A DNA stretch of 64,000 nucleotides from Rugamonas aquatica. GTDB taxonomy: Bacteria > Pseudomonadota > Gammaproteobacteria > Burkholderiales > Burkholderiaceae_D. The position numbers and the translations under genes were made by a program. The stretch's first letter is position 1, and each line of letters starts with the position of its first letter. The notes beneath the pieces were generated by a model. That model made no database searches and had not been told where the DNA came from. It worked only from the letters and a program-made list of their open reading frames with translations. The DNA lies in assembly GCF_009380215.1 (NCBI RefSeq), contig NZ_WHUG01000018.1, positions 93,524-157,523 of the forward strand, in the 5' to 3' direction. Shown here piece after piece: positions 20,231 to 29,815 of the stretch.

Positions 20231-20264
20231 CCGGTGGCGTAAAATCCACCGGTTCTCGTCTTTT
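20231..20264 (+). terminator. Possible weak terminator between fabG and acpP
   Basis: A 7-base-pair stem (CCGGTGG, 20231-20237, with CCACCGG, 20246-20252) is followed by a TTCTCGTCTTTT stretch. It could attenuate read-through from fabG; acpP is normally expressed more strongly and the remaining gap is AT-rich enough for its own promoter. Confidence 0.45.
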
Positions 20265-20380
20265 AGCAGTGATTTCGGATTAGTTGTAGGCAAATACGCA
20301 GCAGCTACCGAAATTAGTTTTTCAGTGCGCAAACCTGATAAAATGCGCGCTTTCCGTAACAAACAAAATGGAGCCATAAC

Positions 20381-20620
20381 ATGTCGGATATCGAACAACG
20401 CGTTAAGAAAATCGTCGCTGAGCAACTGGGCGTCGCCGAAGCAGACATCAAGATCGAATCCTCGTTCGTCGACGACCTCGGCGCTGACTCCCTGGACACC
20501 GTTGAACTGGTGATGGCCCTGGAAGACGAATTCGAAATGGAAATCCCTGACGAACAAGCAGAAAAGATCACCACCGTGCAGCAAGCGATCGACTACGCTA
20601 CCGCCCACGTCAAGGCGTAA
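20381..20620 (+). CDS. acpP: Acyl carrier protein
   Basis: This 79-residue very acidic carrier protein has its phosphopantetheine-accepting serine at S37 in the GADSLDTVE motif; AcpS, encoded at 32393-32788, would attach the group. It carries growing acyl chains to FabF, FabG, FabD and PlsX products of this cluster. The ATG follows TGGAG. Length and sequence (MSDIEQRVKKIVAEQLGV) are standard. Confidence 0.99.
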   Translation: MSDIEQRVKKIVAEQLGVAEADIKIESSFVDDLGADSLDTVELVMALEDEFEMEIPDEQAEKITTVQQAIDYATAHVKA

Positions 20621-20650
20621 TTTCTGCCCGATCGACTTTAGGAGAATCGC

Positions 20651-21898
20651 TTGAGAGGTTCTAAAAACCGTCGTGTTGTCATCACCGGCCTGGGCGCCGT
20701 GACCCCGGTCGGCAATACCGTTGCCGAATCGTGGGCCGCGATCACCGAGGGTAAATCCGGGATTGCCAACATCACCAAGTTTGATGCGCAAGCTTTCACC
20801 ACCAAGTTCGCCGGTGAAGTCAAAGGCTTCAATATCGAGGATTACATCCCCGCTAAGGAAGCGCGCCACATGGATACCTTTATCCATTACGGCATGGCAG
20901 CCGGCATCCAGTCGGTGCAAGACTCCGGTATTGTCGTCACCGAAGAGAATGCCGATCGCATCGGCGTCATCATCGGTTCCGGTATCGGCGGCCTGCCGCT
21001 GATCGAAGCCACCAAGGAAGAGTACGACAAGCGCGGTCCGCGCCGTATCTCGCCTTTCTTCGTGCCTGCCTCGATCATCAATATGATCTCGGGCAACCTG
21101 TCGATCAAGTACGGCATGCGTGGTCCTAACCTGTCGATCGTCACGGCCTGCACCACCGGCCTGCACTGCATCGGCGCGGCCGCCCGCATGATTGAGTACG
21201 GCGATGCCGACGTCATGGTGGCCGGCGGTGCGGAATCGACCGTATCGCCACTGGGTCTGGGCGGTTTCGCCTCGGCCCGCGCGCTGTCGACCCGCAACGA
21301 CGACCCAGCGACCGCGTCCCGCCCATGGGACATGGACCGCGACGGTTTCGTGCTGGGCGAAGGCGCCGGCGTGATGGTGCTCGAAGAGTACGAACACGCC
21401 AAGGCACGCGGCGCCAAGATCTACGCCGAGCTGCTGGGGTTCGGGATGAGCGCAGACGCTTATCACATGACCTCGCCATTGGAAGATGGCAGCGGCGGCA
21501 GCAAGTCCGTGATTGCAGCGCTGGCCAACGCCGGCATCAATCCGGACCAGGTGAACTACCTGAACGCACACGGCACGTCGACCCCGCAGGGCGACGTGGC
21601 GGAAGTGCAGGGCATCAAGCGCACCTTCGGCGCGCACGCCAAGAACATGGTGATCAATTCGACCAAGTCGATGACCGGTCACCTGTTGGGCGGCGCCGGC
21701 GGCCTGGAAGCAGTGTTTACGGTACTGGCGGTACACCATCAGGTGTCGCCTCCGACCATCAACATCTTCAACCAGGACCCTGCTTGCGACCTGGACTTCT
21801 GCGCCAATGTGGCCCGTCCGATGAAGATCGAGTATGCAGTCAAGAACTCGTTCGGCTTCGGCGGCACCAATGGCAGTCTGGTGTTCGGCAAGATCTAA
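20651..21898 (+). CDS. fabF: Beta-ketoacyl-ACP synthase II
   Basis: This 415-residue elongating condensing enzyme has its active cysteine at C167 in TACTTGLH, and the two catalytic histidines in NAHGTSTPQGD near 305 and SMTGHLLGGAGG near 340. It starts with TTG at 20651, set by TAGGAG (20639-20644) six bases upstream; no in-frame ATG is available before RRVVITGLGAVTPVG. It is 30 bases from acpP and completes the fab cluster. Confidence 0.97.
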   Translation: MRGSKNRRVVITGLGAVTPVGNTVAESWAAITEGKSGIANITKFDAQAFTTKFAGEVKGFNIEDYIPAKEARHMDTFIHYGMAAGIQSVQDSGIVVTEENADRIGVIIGSGIGGLPLIEATKEEYDKRGPRRISPFFVPASIINMISGNLSIKYGMRGPNLSIVTACTTGLHCIGAAARMIEYGDADVMVAGGAESTVSPLGLGGFASARALSTRNDDPATASRPWDMDRDGFVLGEGAGVMVLEEYEHAKARGAKIYAELLGFGMSADAYHMTSPLEDGSGGSKSVIAALANAGINPDQVNYLNAHGTSTPQGDVAEVQGIKRTFGAHAKNMVINSTKSMTGHLLGGAGGLEAVFTVLAVHHQVSPPTINIFNQDPACDLDFCANVARPMKIEYAVKNSFGFGGTNGSLVFGKI

Positions 21899-22061
21899 AG
21901 TCCGTAAAAGTTCGACCCCGCGTTGAACTAATCCACGCAAGCCCTGTCCAATCAGGGTGAGCGTGGATTCGGCGCCGGCATTCGCCGGCGCCAGAATTGC
22001 CCGGCCTTCGCGGCCGGCGCTTCCGAGTGTAATCCCCTTTGTTGTTGTGCGCCCGCTGCCC

Positions 22062-22487
22062 ATGTCGATTGCGGTCTCTGTCATCGTTCGCCCCTCGTCC
22101 GGCTTGCGCATCGTGCATGCCGGCCTGTGCTGCTGCGTGATGGCCTCGGCCGCTGCATGTCCGGGCTGGTGCGCGCCGCTGCTGTGTGTGCTGGCAGGCG
22201 TGCTCGGCTGGCGCGGGCGGCCGCATCGTAATGTGTGCCAGCTTGATATTTCCGGTGTCGGCCAGTTGCGGCTGGCGGTATACCGGGAGCACGGGGTGGC
22301 CCTGCGCCTGCTTGAAGGTTCGACCATATGGCCGGGCCTGCTGCTATTGCGGCTGGGCGGCGACAGCGGCAGGGTGCAGGTGCTGAGAGTGCTGCCTGAC
22401 AGCGTCACGCCCGCCGACTGGCGCGCTTTGTCGCTGGCCTGCCGGGCCATCACCGCACGTGCTGAAATAAAAACGCGAACACTGTGA
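22062..22487 (+). CDS. Hypothetical membrane protein upstream of rpoE (YgfX-like layout)
   Basis: The 141-residue protein begins MSIAVSVIVRPSSGLRIVHA and has one or two hydrophobic segments in its first 60 residues (VHAGLCCCVMASAA and CAPLLCVLAGVLGW), followed by a basic loop and a soluble beta-rich C-terminal half. This layout, and the place next to rpoE, recall YgfX/CptA-type proteins, but no motif proves it. A longer version from a GTG at 21957 is possible; the ATG at 22062 is a guess because neither has a good ribosome-binding site. It is unusually cysteine-rich (five in 25 residues). Its 3' end overlaps the putative rpoE promoter. Confidence 0.6.
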   Translation: MSIAVSVIVRPSSGLRIVHAGLCCCVMASAAACPGWCAPLLCVLAGVLGWRGRPHRNVCQLDISGVGQLRLAVYREHGVALRLLEGSTIWPGLLLLRLGGDSGRVQVLRVLPDSVTPADWRALSLACRAITARAEIKTRTL

Positions 22488-22512
22488 ACTTCTTGCAGCG
22501 GGCTAACTCTAT
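22485..22512 (+). promoter_or_regulatory. Sigma-E-type autoregulatory promoter of rpoE
   Basis: TGAACTT (22485-22491) and TCTAT (22508-22512) are spaced by 16 bases, close to the known sigma-E consensus GGAACTT-N16-TCTGA (6/7 and 3/5 matches). It lies 52 bases before the rpoE GTG start, where sigma-E genes are commonly autoregulated. Confidence 0.55.
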
Positions 22513-22564
22513 AGCATATGGCTACAGAATTCGGCCACGCTGCAGGCCATCGAGGAATGCAGGA

Positions 22565-23167
22565 GTGACGACAGAACGTGAGTGTGACCAGGTGCTGGTG
22601 GACCGGGTGCGGGATGGTGACAAGCAGGCGTTTGATTTGCTGGTGGCGAAGTACCAACGCCGGCTGATGCGCCTGCTGTCGCGCATCGTCCACGATCCGG
22701 CCGAAGCCGAGGATGTGGTGCAGGAGACGTTTATCAAGGCCTATCGCGCGCTGCGGCATTTCCGCGGCGACTCGGCCTTCTACACCTGGCTGTATCGCAT
22801 CGGCATCAACACCGCCAAGAACTTCCTGGCCACGCAGGGGCGCCGCACGCCCACGTCGACCGAAGCCGACGCCGAACAAGCCGAAGCCTTTAACGATGGC
22901 GAGCATTTGCGCGACATCAATACGCCGGAGTCCATGCTGGCGAGCAAGCAGATCGCCCAGACCGTCAACGCGGCGATGGATGCCTTGCCCGTGGATTTGC
23001 GTACCGCGATCGCCTTGCGCGAGATCGAGGGACTGAGCTATGAGGAAATCTCCGACATCATGTCCTGTCCCATCGGTACCGTACGCAGCCGTATCTTCCG
23101 CGCCCGCGAAGTCATCGCCGAAAAATTGAAGCCTTTGTTGGACTTGCCTGTTGACAAGCGCTGGTAA
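22565..23167 (+). CDS. rpoE: RNA polymerase sigma factor RpoE (sigma-E/AlgU type)
   Basis: This 200-residue ECF sigma factor directs the envelope-stress regulon. Region 2 (DRVRDGDKQAFDLLVAKYQRRL to DSAFYTWLYRIGIN, about 12-90) and region 4 (LREIEGLSYEEISDIMSCPIGTVRSRIFRARE, about 150-185) are complete. The start is a GTG at 22565 with GAGGAA at 22552-22557; the frame continues upstream but that part is unlike the family. It is followed by a short anti-sigma gene and a DegP/MucD protease, forming an envelope-stress module that lacks rseB. Confidence 0.95.
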   Translation: MTTERECDQVLVDRVRDGDKQAFDLLVAKYQRRLMRLLSRIVHDPAEAEDVVQETFIKAYRALRHFRGDSAFYTWLYRIGINTAKNFLATQGRRTPTSTEADAEQAEAFNDGEHLRDINTPESMLASKQIAQTVNAAMDALPVDLRTAIALREIEGLSYEEISDIMSCPIGTVRSRIFRAREVIAEKLKPLLDLPVDKRW

Positions 23168-23254
23168 GGCGAGAATGATGGCAAGTGTTATTGGCAACTG
23201 GCAATGCGCCTGCGGCAGGCGCGGCGGATGTGTTTTGACATGGCGGGATACGCG

Positions 23255-23575
23255 ATGGATACCCAGAAAAGACTGCACGAAAACATCTCGGCGCTGGCCG
23301 ACGGTGAGCTGGCGGACAGTGAGCGCGAGCTCGCCCTGGCGGCGCTCGACACGATGGAAGGGCAGGCGGCCTGGCGCGCCTACCATCTGGCCGGCGACGT
23401 GCTGCGCGACCAGGCCAGTGGCGCGTTAAGCGATGGCTTCAGCGCTTCGCTGGCGGCCCGCCTCGCGGCCGAGCCTGCCTACACGGCGGCAGCCACATCG
23501 GCCGAACGCGGGCCCGACCCGTCGGCGCCCGCACCCGACCAGGCCGAGTCGCCGGCGGATGTCATCTTGCCCTGA
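23255..23575 (+). CDS. rseA: Short RseA-like anti-sigma-E factor lacking a membrane segment
   Basis: This 106-residue protein matches the cytoplasmic N-terminal domain of RseA: NISALADGELADSERELALAAL, then AWRAYHLAGDVLRD near 46-60, the part that binds sigma-E. Classical RseA continues into a transmembrane helix and a periplasmic domain cleaved by DegS. Here the protein ends after a disordered Ala/Pro/Asp-rich tail with no hydrophobic segment. The 133 bases that follow do not encode one in any frame I could see, so a simple frameshift is not the explanation. The ATG at 23255 gives the family N-terminus; an ATG at 23240 is possible. Control by classic intramembrane proteolysis is therefore doubtful. 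Confidence 0.8.
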   Translation: MDTQKRLHENISALADGELADSERELALAALDTMEGQAAWRAYHLAGDVLRDQASGALSDGFSASLAARLAAEPAYTAAATSAERGPDPSAPAPDQAESPADVILP

Positions 23576-23708
23576 AACGCATACGCTTATAACATCGCTG
23601 AGCGCGCCATCTGGCGACTTTTCGCTTACCATACGCTAGCCTTAGCCTCGCGCAACCTTGCCGGCGGGGTACTTGCGTTCCGGAACTTTACAAAGACTGA
23701 TACTTTCC

Positions 23709-25226
23709 ATGAAAAATAATTTCGCTGCTGGTAGTAAAACTCTTTCCGCGCTGCTGGTCAGCGCAAGCGTATGGATGTCGCCGGCCGTGCTCGGCATGGC
23801 TCCCGCGACGGCCGCCACGCCGGTCACGGGCGCCGTCATCGGCCTGCCTGATTTTGCCGACCTGGTCGACCGCGTCGGTCCGGCGGTGGTCAATATCCGC
23901 ACCACCGAACGTCTCAAGCTCAGCGGCCGCGGCAATGCCGACGGCCAGCCGGGAGAAGAAGAAATGCAGGAATTCCTGCGCCGCTTCTTTGGCGGCGCGC
24001 TGCCGCAGCCGGGCAGCCCGGGCGGCAAGGCCGTGCCGCGTGGCCGCCGCCAGGCGCCGTCCGATGAGCCGGTGCAGCGCGGCGTCGGTTCCGGCTTCAT
24101 CCTGTCGGCCGACGGCTATGTGATGACCAACGCCCACGTGGTCGACGGCGCCGACGAGGTGTTCGTCACGCTGACCGACAAGCGCGAGTTCAAGGCCAAG
24201 GTGCTGGGCGCCGACGCCCGCACCGACGTGGCCGTGCTGAAGATCGAGGGCGACAAGCTGCCCTTCCTGGTGATGGGCGATTCGGACAAGATCCGCGTCG
24301 GCGAATGGGTGATCGCGATCGGTTCGCCGTTCAACCTGGAGAACACCGTCACCGCCGGCATCATCTCGGCCAAGCAGCGCGACACCGGCGACTACCTGGC
24401 GCTAATCCAGAGCGATGTCGCGGTCAATCCCGGCAACTCGGGCGGCCCGCTGATCAATATGCGCGGCGAAGTAATCGGCATCAATTCGCAGATCGCCACG
24501 CTGTCGGGCGGCTCCAACGGCATTTCCTTCGCCGTGCCGATCGACGAGGCGATCCGCGTGTCGGAGCAGTTGAAGAAAAACGGCAAGGTCACGCGCGGCC
24601 GCATCGGCGTGCAGATCGGTGAAGTCAGCAAGGAAGTGGCGGAGTCGCTGGGCCTGAAGAACGCGCAGGGCGCCGAAGTGTCGCTGGTCGAGCCGGGCGG
24701 TCCCGCCGACAAGGCCGGCATCAAGGCTGGCGACATCATCCTCAAGTTCAACGGCGTGCCGGTCACGCGTTCGTCCGACCTGCCGCGTCTGGTGGGTGGC
24801 ACGGCGCTGGCCAGCAAGGCCACCGTCACCGTGTGGCGCAAGGGCCAGCAGCTGGACCTGCCTGTCACCGTGGCCGAACTGGAAGCGGACAAGACCGTCA
24901 AGGTCGGCAAAGGCAAGGGCGGCAAGGCCGAGCCGGAAGTAACCAAGGCCAATGCGCTGGGCTTGAAGGTCAGCGATCTGACCGCCGAGCAGAAGAAGGA
25001 CTTGGGCGTCGATGGCGGCGTGGTGGTCGATTCGGCCGAGGGCGTGGCCGGCCGCGCTGGCGTGCTGGAGGGCGATGTGCTGCTGCAGTTGAATAACATC
25101 GAAGTCAAGGACGCCAAGCAGTTCAACGCGGCCGTGGCCAAGCTCGACGCGAAGAAGCCATCGGTGCTGCTGGTGCGCCGCGGCGAAGTGGCGCAGTTCG
25201 TTTCCGTGCGTCCTAGCGCGAAGTAA
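23709..25226 (+). CDS. mucD: Periplasmic serine endoprotease DegP/MucD (Do family)
   Basis: This 505-residue HtrA-type protease/chaperone has an N-terminal signal peptide (MKNNFAAGSKTLSALLVSAS ... ATAA) and a trypsin-like domain with His in TNAHVVDGADE near 143, Asp in ARTDVAVLKI near 174 and Ser in NPGNSGGPL near 245. Two PDZ domains follow (about 290-380 and 400-500). It acts in the periplasm on misfolded envelope proteins. The ATG at 23709 is chosen to give the signal peptide. It stands where mucD follows rpoE-rseA(-rseB) in relatives. GGAACTT at 23682 resembles a sigma-E -35, but no matching -10 fits before the start. Confidence 0.95.
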   Translation: MKNNFAAGSKTLSALLVSASVWMSPAVLGMAPATAATPVTGAVIGLPDFADLVDRVGPAVVNIRTTERLKLSGRGNADGQPGEEEMQEFLRRFFGGALPQPGSPGGKAVPRGRRQAPSDEPVQRGVGSGFILSADGYVMTNAHVVDGADEVFVTLTDKREFKAKVLGADARTDVAVLKIEGDKLPFLVMGDSDKIRVGEWVIAIGSPFNLENTVTAGIISAKQRDTGDYLALIQSDVAVNPGNSGGPLINMRGEVIGINSQIATLSGGSNGISFAVPIDEAIRVSEQLKKNGKVTRGRIGVQIGEVSKEVAESLGLKNAQGAEVSLVEPGGPADKAGIKAGDIILKFNGVPVTRSSDLPRLVGGTALASKATVTVWRKGQQLDLPVTVAELEADKTVKVGKGKGGKAEPEVTKANALGLKVSDLTAEQKKDLGVDGGVVVDSAEGVAGRAGVLEGDVLLQLNNIEVKDAKQFNAAVAKLDAKKPSVLLVRRGEVAQFVSVRPSAK

Positions 25227-25244
25227 GATAGTCGGCCGTAGCGC

Positions 25245-25316
25245 CGTCGTCCTCGCGAACGCGGGGACCCATGCCGAGCGTGCTCAGCATGGACTCCCGC
25301 CTGCGCGGGAGTGACG
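25245..25316. repeat. Palindromic dispersed repeat, copy 2
   Basis: This 72-base near-perfect palindrome has outer arms CGTCGTCCTCGCG and, on the other strand, CGTCACTCCCGCG. The centre pairs as CCATGCCGAGC / GCTCAGCATGG with one mismatch. It shares its terminal inverted repeats with copy 1 at 13714-13796. It lies between mucD and the glutaredoxin-like gene and could fold into a long hairpin in the transcript. Confidence 0.85.
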
Positions 25317-25339
25317 GCGGCCAGGCCGTCGCACACGCC

Positions 25340-25582
25340 ATGCATTTCACTCTCTACTCCCGCAGCTACTGCCACCTCTGCCAGGACATGCTGGACGCCC
25401 TGATGCGTCTGCAAACCCCGTCCCAACCCATCACCGTCGACGTCATCGATGTCGACGCCGACGACGCCCTGGTGGCGCGTTTCGACGAACTGGTGCCGGT
25501 GCTGTACGCCGACCTGTCCCAGCCTGAGCTGTGCCACTACTTCCTCGACGAAGCCAAAGTGCGCGAAGTGCTTAATAAATAA
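25340..25582 (+). CDS. Glutaredoxin-like protein (DUF836 type)
   Basis: This 80-residue thioredoxin-fold protein begins MHFTLYSRSYCHLCQDMLDAL with a C-H-L-C redox pair at residues 11-14. It is followed by VIDVDADDALVARFDELVPVL, the usual second strand and cis-Pro region of DUF836-type glutaredoxin homologues. Longer readings starting upstream would be coded by the palindromic repeat and are not credible. In Betaproteobacteria such a gene commonly sits between the DegP-type protease and lepA. Redox partner is unknown. Confidence 0.85.
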   Translation: MHFTLYSRSYCHLCQDMLDALMRLQTPSQPITVDVIDVDADDALVARFDELVPVLYADLSQPELCHYFLDEAKVREVLNK

Positions 25583-25721
25583 GCATTTTCGCCGCATTTT
25601 TTGCCTCAAAGCCTTAAGCAATATGCATTTCGCACTGCATAAGTCGGCCTTTCCCCTCTGAAATCCGGTAAAATGCGGGGGTAGAAAAGCTTCCGTTTTG
25701 CTTTCAGTGGCTGTCATCAAG

Positions 25722-25763
25722 GCGCTCGCCAGGGCATTACCGCCCCGCTCGGAGCGCTTTTTT
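25722..25763 (+). terminator. Terminator before lepA
   Basis: The outer stem GCGCTC (25722-25727) / GAGCGC (25752-25757) encloses an inner GGGC/GCCC stem, followed by TTTTTT (25758-25763). It would end the mucD/glutaredoxin transcript, or act as an attenuator in a long lepA leader. The 252-base gap shows nothing else clear. Confidence 0.65.
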
Positions 25764-25834
25764 CGTATTGCGCGCAGCTGTTGTGAGCTGTATTTGCGCC
25801 CCGTCGTTTCAAACCCGTTTTTGAATATTTGTTA

Positions 25835-27624
<1,790 letters not shown>

Positions 27625-27628
<4 letters not shown>

Positions 27629-28542
27629 ACCTGCAAGTGATCTTAGGTAACTTTGCTTTAATCCTGTTCGTACTGATGGTGATCACCGGTGTGATCTGGT
27701 TCCTGGATGTGTTCTACCTGGCCAAGCAGCGCCGGGCCGCCGCCGACCGCGCGCTGGCCGACTACGACGCCCGCAACGCCAAGCTCACCGCCGACGGCAT
27801 CAAGGTCGACAACCTGGGCAACCGCGCCGCGATCGAAGCGAACCTGCTGCGCCAGCCGACCTGGATCGAGTACTCGGGCAGCTTCTTCCCGGTGATCGCG
27901 CTGGTGTTCTTCCTGCGCTCCTTCCTGTTCGAGCCGTTCAAGATCCCGTCGTCGTCGATGGTGCCGACCCTGCTGGTGGGCGACCTGATCCTGGTGAACA
28001 AGTTCACCTACGGCATCCGCCTGCCGGTGATTAACCAGAAGATCGTGCAGATCAACAACCCGCAGCGCGGCGACGTGATGGTGTTCAAATATCCGCTGGA
28101 TATGACCCAGGATTACATCAAGCGCGTCATTGGCGTGCCGGGTGATAAAATCACGTATGAAAACAAGCGCTTGACGGTCAATGGCATGGAAGTGAAATAC
28201 GCGCCGCTGGACGACTATCTCGACGACGAACACTTGCAGTACAACAAGCAGTTCCAGGAAAACCTGACCGGCGTCAGCCACCGCATCCTCAACAACGAGG
28301 CGGCGCCTACGTTGAGCCTGGATGGCGTGAAGAAGTTCCCTTACAGCGAAAACTGCACCTACAAGTACGAAGGCTTTACTTGCGTGGTTCCGCAAGGCAA
28401 CTACTTCATGATGGGCGACAACCGCGACAACAGCGCGGACAGCCGCTACTGGGGCTTTGTACCGGACAAGAACATTGTCGGTAAGGCTATCGTGGTGTGG
28501 ATGAACCTGGGCAATCTGCGCCGCATCGGCAGCATCCATTAA
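27625..28542 (+). CDS. lepB: Signal peptidase I
   Basis: This 305-residue inner-membrane protease removes Sec/Tat signal peptides. Two N-terminal transmembrane segments are visible (about 8-28 and 90-107). The catalytic serine is in IPSSSMVPTL near 112, and the general-base lysine is in DYIKRVIGVPGD near 168. The conserved GDNRDNSADSRYWGFV near 272 is also present. The ATG overlaps the lepA stop by four bases, so translation is coupled. Confidence 0.97.
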
Positions 28543-28580
28543 ACGTCCACTTAGCGCACACTCGGTCGAAAGGGAATAAG

Positions 28581-28970
28581 ATGCAATCAGGCTTGAAACG
28601 GCAGAACGGCATTTCCCTGGTTGGCTTGATCTTCGTGCTGGCCGCGCTGGGCTTCATCGGCGTGCTGGCGCTGAAGATCGTGCCGACCTACACCGAGTAT
28701 CGGGCGATCCAGAACGCCATCGTCACGGCCAAGGCCACCGGCGGTTCCGTGCTGGAGATGCAGAAATCGTTCGACGCCAATGCGACCACCGGCTACATCA
28801 GCTCGATCACCAGCCGCGATCTGCTGATCGCCAAGGAAAACGGCGAATTCGAAATCAGCTTCGCCTACGAAAAGAAAATCCCGCTGGTCGGACCGGCCAG
28901 CCTGCTGTTGGAATACCAGGGCACGACGTCGAAAAACGGCGTGCCGGCTCCGGCCAAAACCGATCAATAA
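28581..28970 (+). CDS. DUF4845 domain-containing membrane protein
   Basis: This 129-residue protein has a single N-terminal hydrophobic segment (GISLVGLIFVLAALGFIGVL) preceded by a basic QSGLKRQN. It resembles a type IV pilin N-terminus without the usual prepilin cleavage glycine-glutamate pair. The rest is a small alpha/beta domain. DUF4845 proteins occupy this lepB-rnc position in Beta- and Gammaproteobacteria; function is unknown. The start at 28581 follows AAAGGGAA. Confidence 0.85.
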   Translation: MQSGLKRQNGISLVGLIFVLAALGFIGVLALKIVPTYTEYRAIQNAIVTAKATGGSVLEMQKSFDANATTGYISSITSRDLLIAKENGEFEISFAYEKKIPLVGPASLLLEYQGTTSKNGVPAPAKTDQ

Positions 28971-28991
28971 AGTAAAGAACCGTACAGAACA

Positions 28992-29804
28992 ATGAATCTT
29001 CAGTTATTGCAAAACCGTTTAGGCTATACGTTCCAGGATGCTGGCCTGTTGCAGCAAGCCTTGACGCACCGTAGCCATAGCAGTTTGCATAATGAACGAC
29101 TGGAATTCCTGGGCGATTCGATCCTGAACTGCGTGGTGGCGTCCATCCTGTACGAGCGCTTCGTGGCGATCGACGAGGGCGACCTGTCGCGCCTGCGCGC
29201 CAACCTGGTCAAGCAGCAATCGCTGTACGAAATCGCGCAAAAGCTGGAGCTGTCGCAGTTCCTGCGGCTGGGGGAAGGGGAGTTGAAGTCGGGCGGTTTC
29301 CGCCGTCCTTCGATCCTGGCCGACACGCTTGAGGCGCTGTTAGGCGCCATTTTTTTGGATGGCGGCTTCAACCCCGCGCGCGACGTGATCCGGGCCTTCT
29401 ACATTCCTATCCTGGAGTCGGTTGACCCGCAAACCCTGGGCAAGGACGCCAAGACCCTGCTGCAGGAATTCCTGCAAAGTAAAAAGATTTCCCTGCCGCT
29501 GTACAATGTGGTGGCCACCCATGGCGCCGCGCACAGCCAGGAATTCGAAATCGAATGCCTGGTGCCCAAGCTGGGCATCCAGGTCTACGGACGCGGCGGC
29601 AGTCGCCGCGCCGGCGAACAGGCCGCCGCCAAACTGGCGCTGGAAGTGGCCGAGCAAACGTTGGTCAAGACCCCGGCCGCCGGCCGCAAGGCCAAGCCAC
29701 GCGCTGCCCAGCTGAAGCTGGCCGGCATCGCCACCGTGCAGACGACCGAGGCCGCGGTTGATAATGAACCGTCGCCACCGCCTGCCAAAGCAGCAAACAA
29801 GTAA
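28992..29804 (+). CDS. rnc: Ribonuclease III
   Basis: This 270-residue double-strand-specific endoribonuclease matures rRNA. The family signature NERLEFLGDSIL (near 35) carries the metal-binding acidic residues, and a second acidic site is in DTLEALLGAIFLDGG near 110. The double-stranded-RNA-binding domain spans about 155-225. Compared with E. coli (226 residues), it has a 40-residue C-terminal Lys/Ala/Pro-rich tail. It is followed 11 bases later by era. Confidence 0.97.
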   Translation: MNLQLLQNRLGYTFQDAGLLQQALTHRSHSSLHNERLEFLGDSILNCVVASILYERFVAIDEGDLSRLRANLVKQQSLYEIAQKLELSQFLRLGEGELKSGGFRRPSILADTLEALLGAIFLDGGFNPARDVIRAFYIPILESVDPQTLGKDAKTLLQEFLQSKKISLPLYNVVATHGAAHSQEFEIECLVPKLGIQVYGRGGSRRAGEQAAAKLALEVAEQTLVKTPAAGRKAKPRAAQLKLAGIATVQTTEAAVDNEPSPPPAKAANK

Positions 29805-29815
29805 AGAGAACTGAA

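Noticed and set aside
19484..23386. 1300-codon open frame on the minus strand opposite fabG-rpoE
   Set aside because: It is antisense to five conserved genes, has Arg/His/Gly-rich non-protein composition and no ribosome-binding site; long antisense frames are expected at this GC content.
23682..23708. GGAACTT as a sigma-E promoter for mucD
   Set aside because: The -35 matches, but no TCTGA-like -10 occurs at 15-19 bases, and the start codon is only 20 bases away.
25271..25339. N-terminal extension of the glutaredoxin-like protein
   Set aside because: Those codons lie within or next to the palindromic repeat; the family start is the ATG at 25340.
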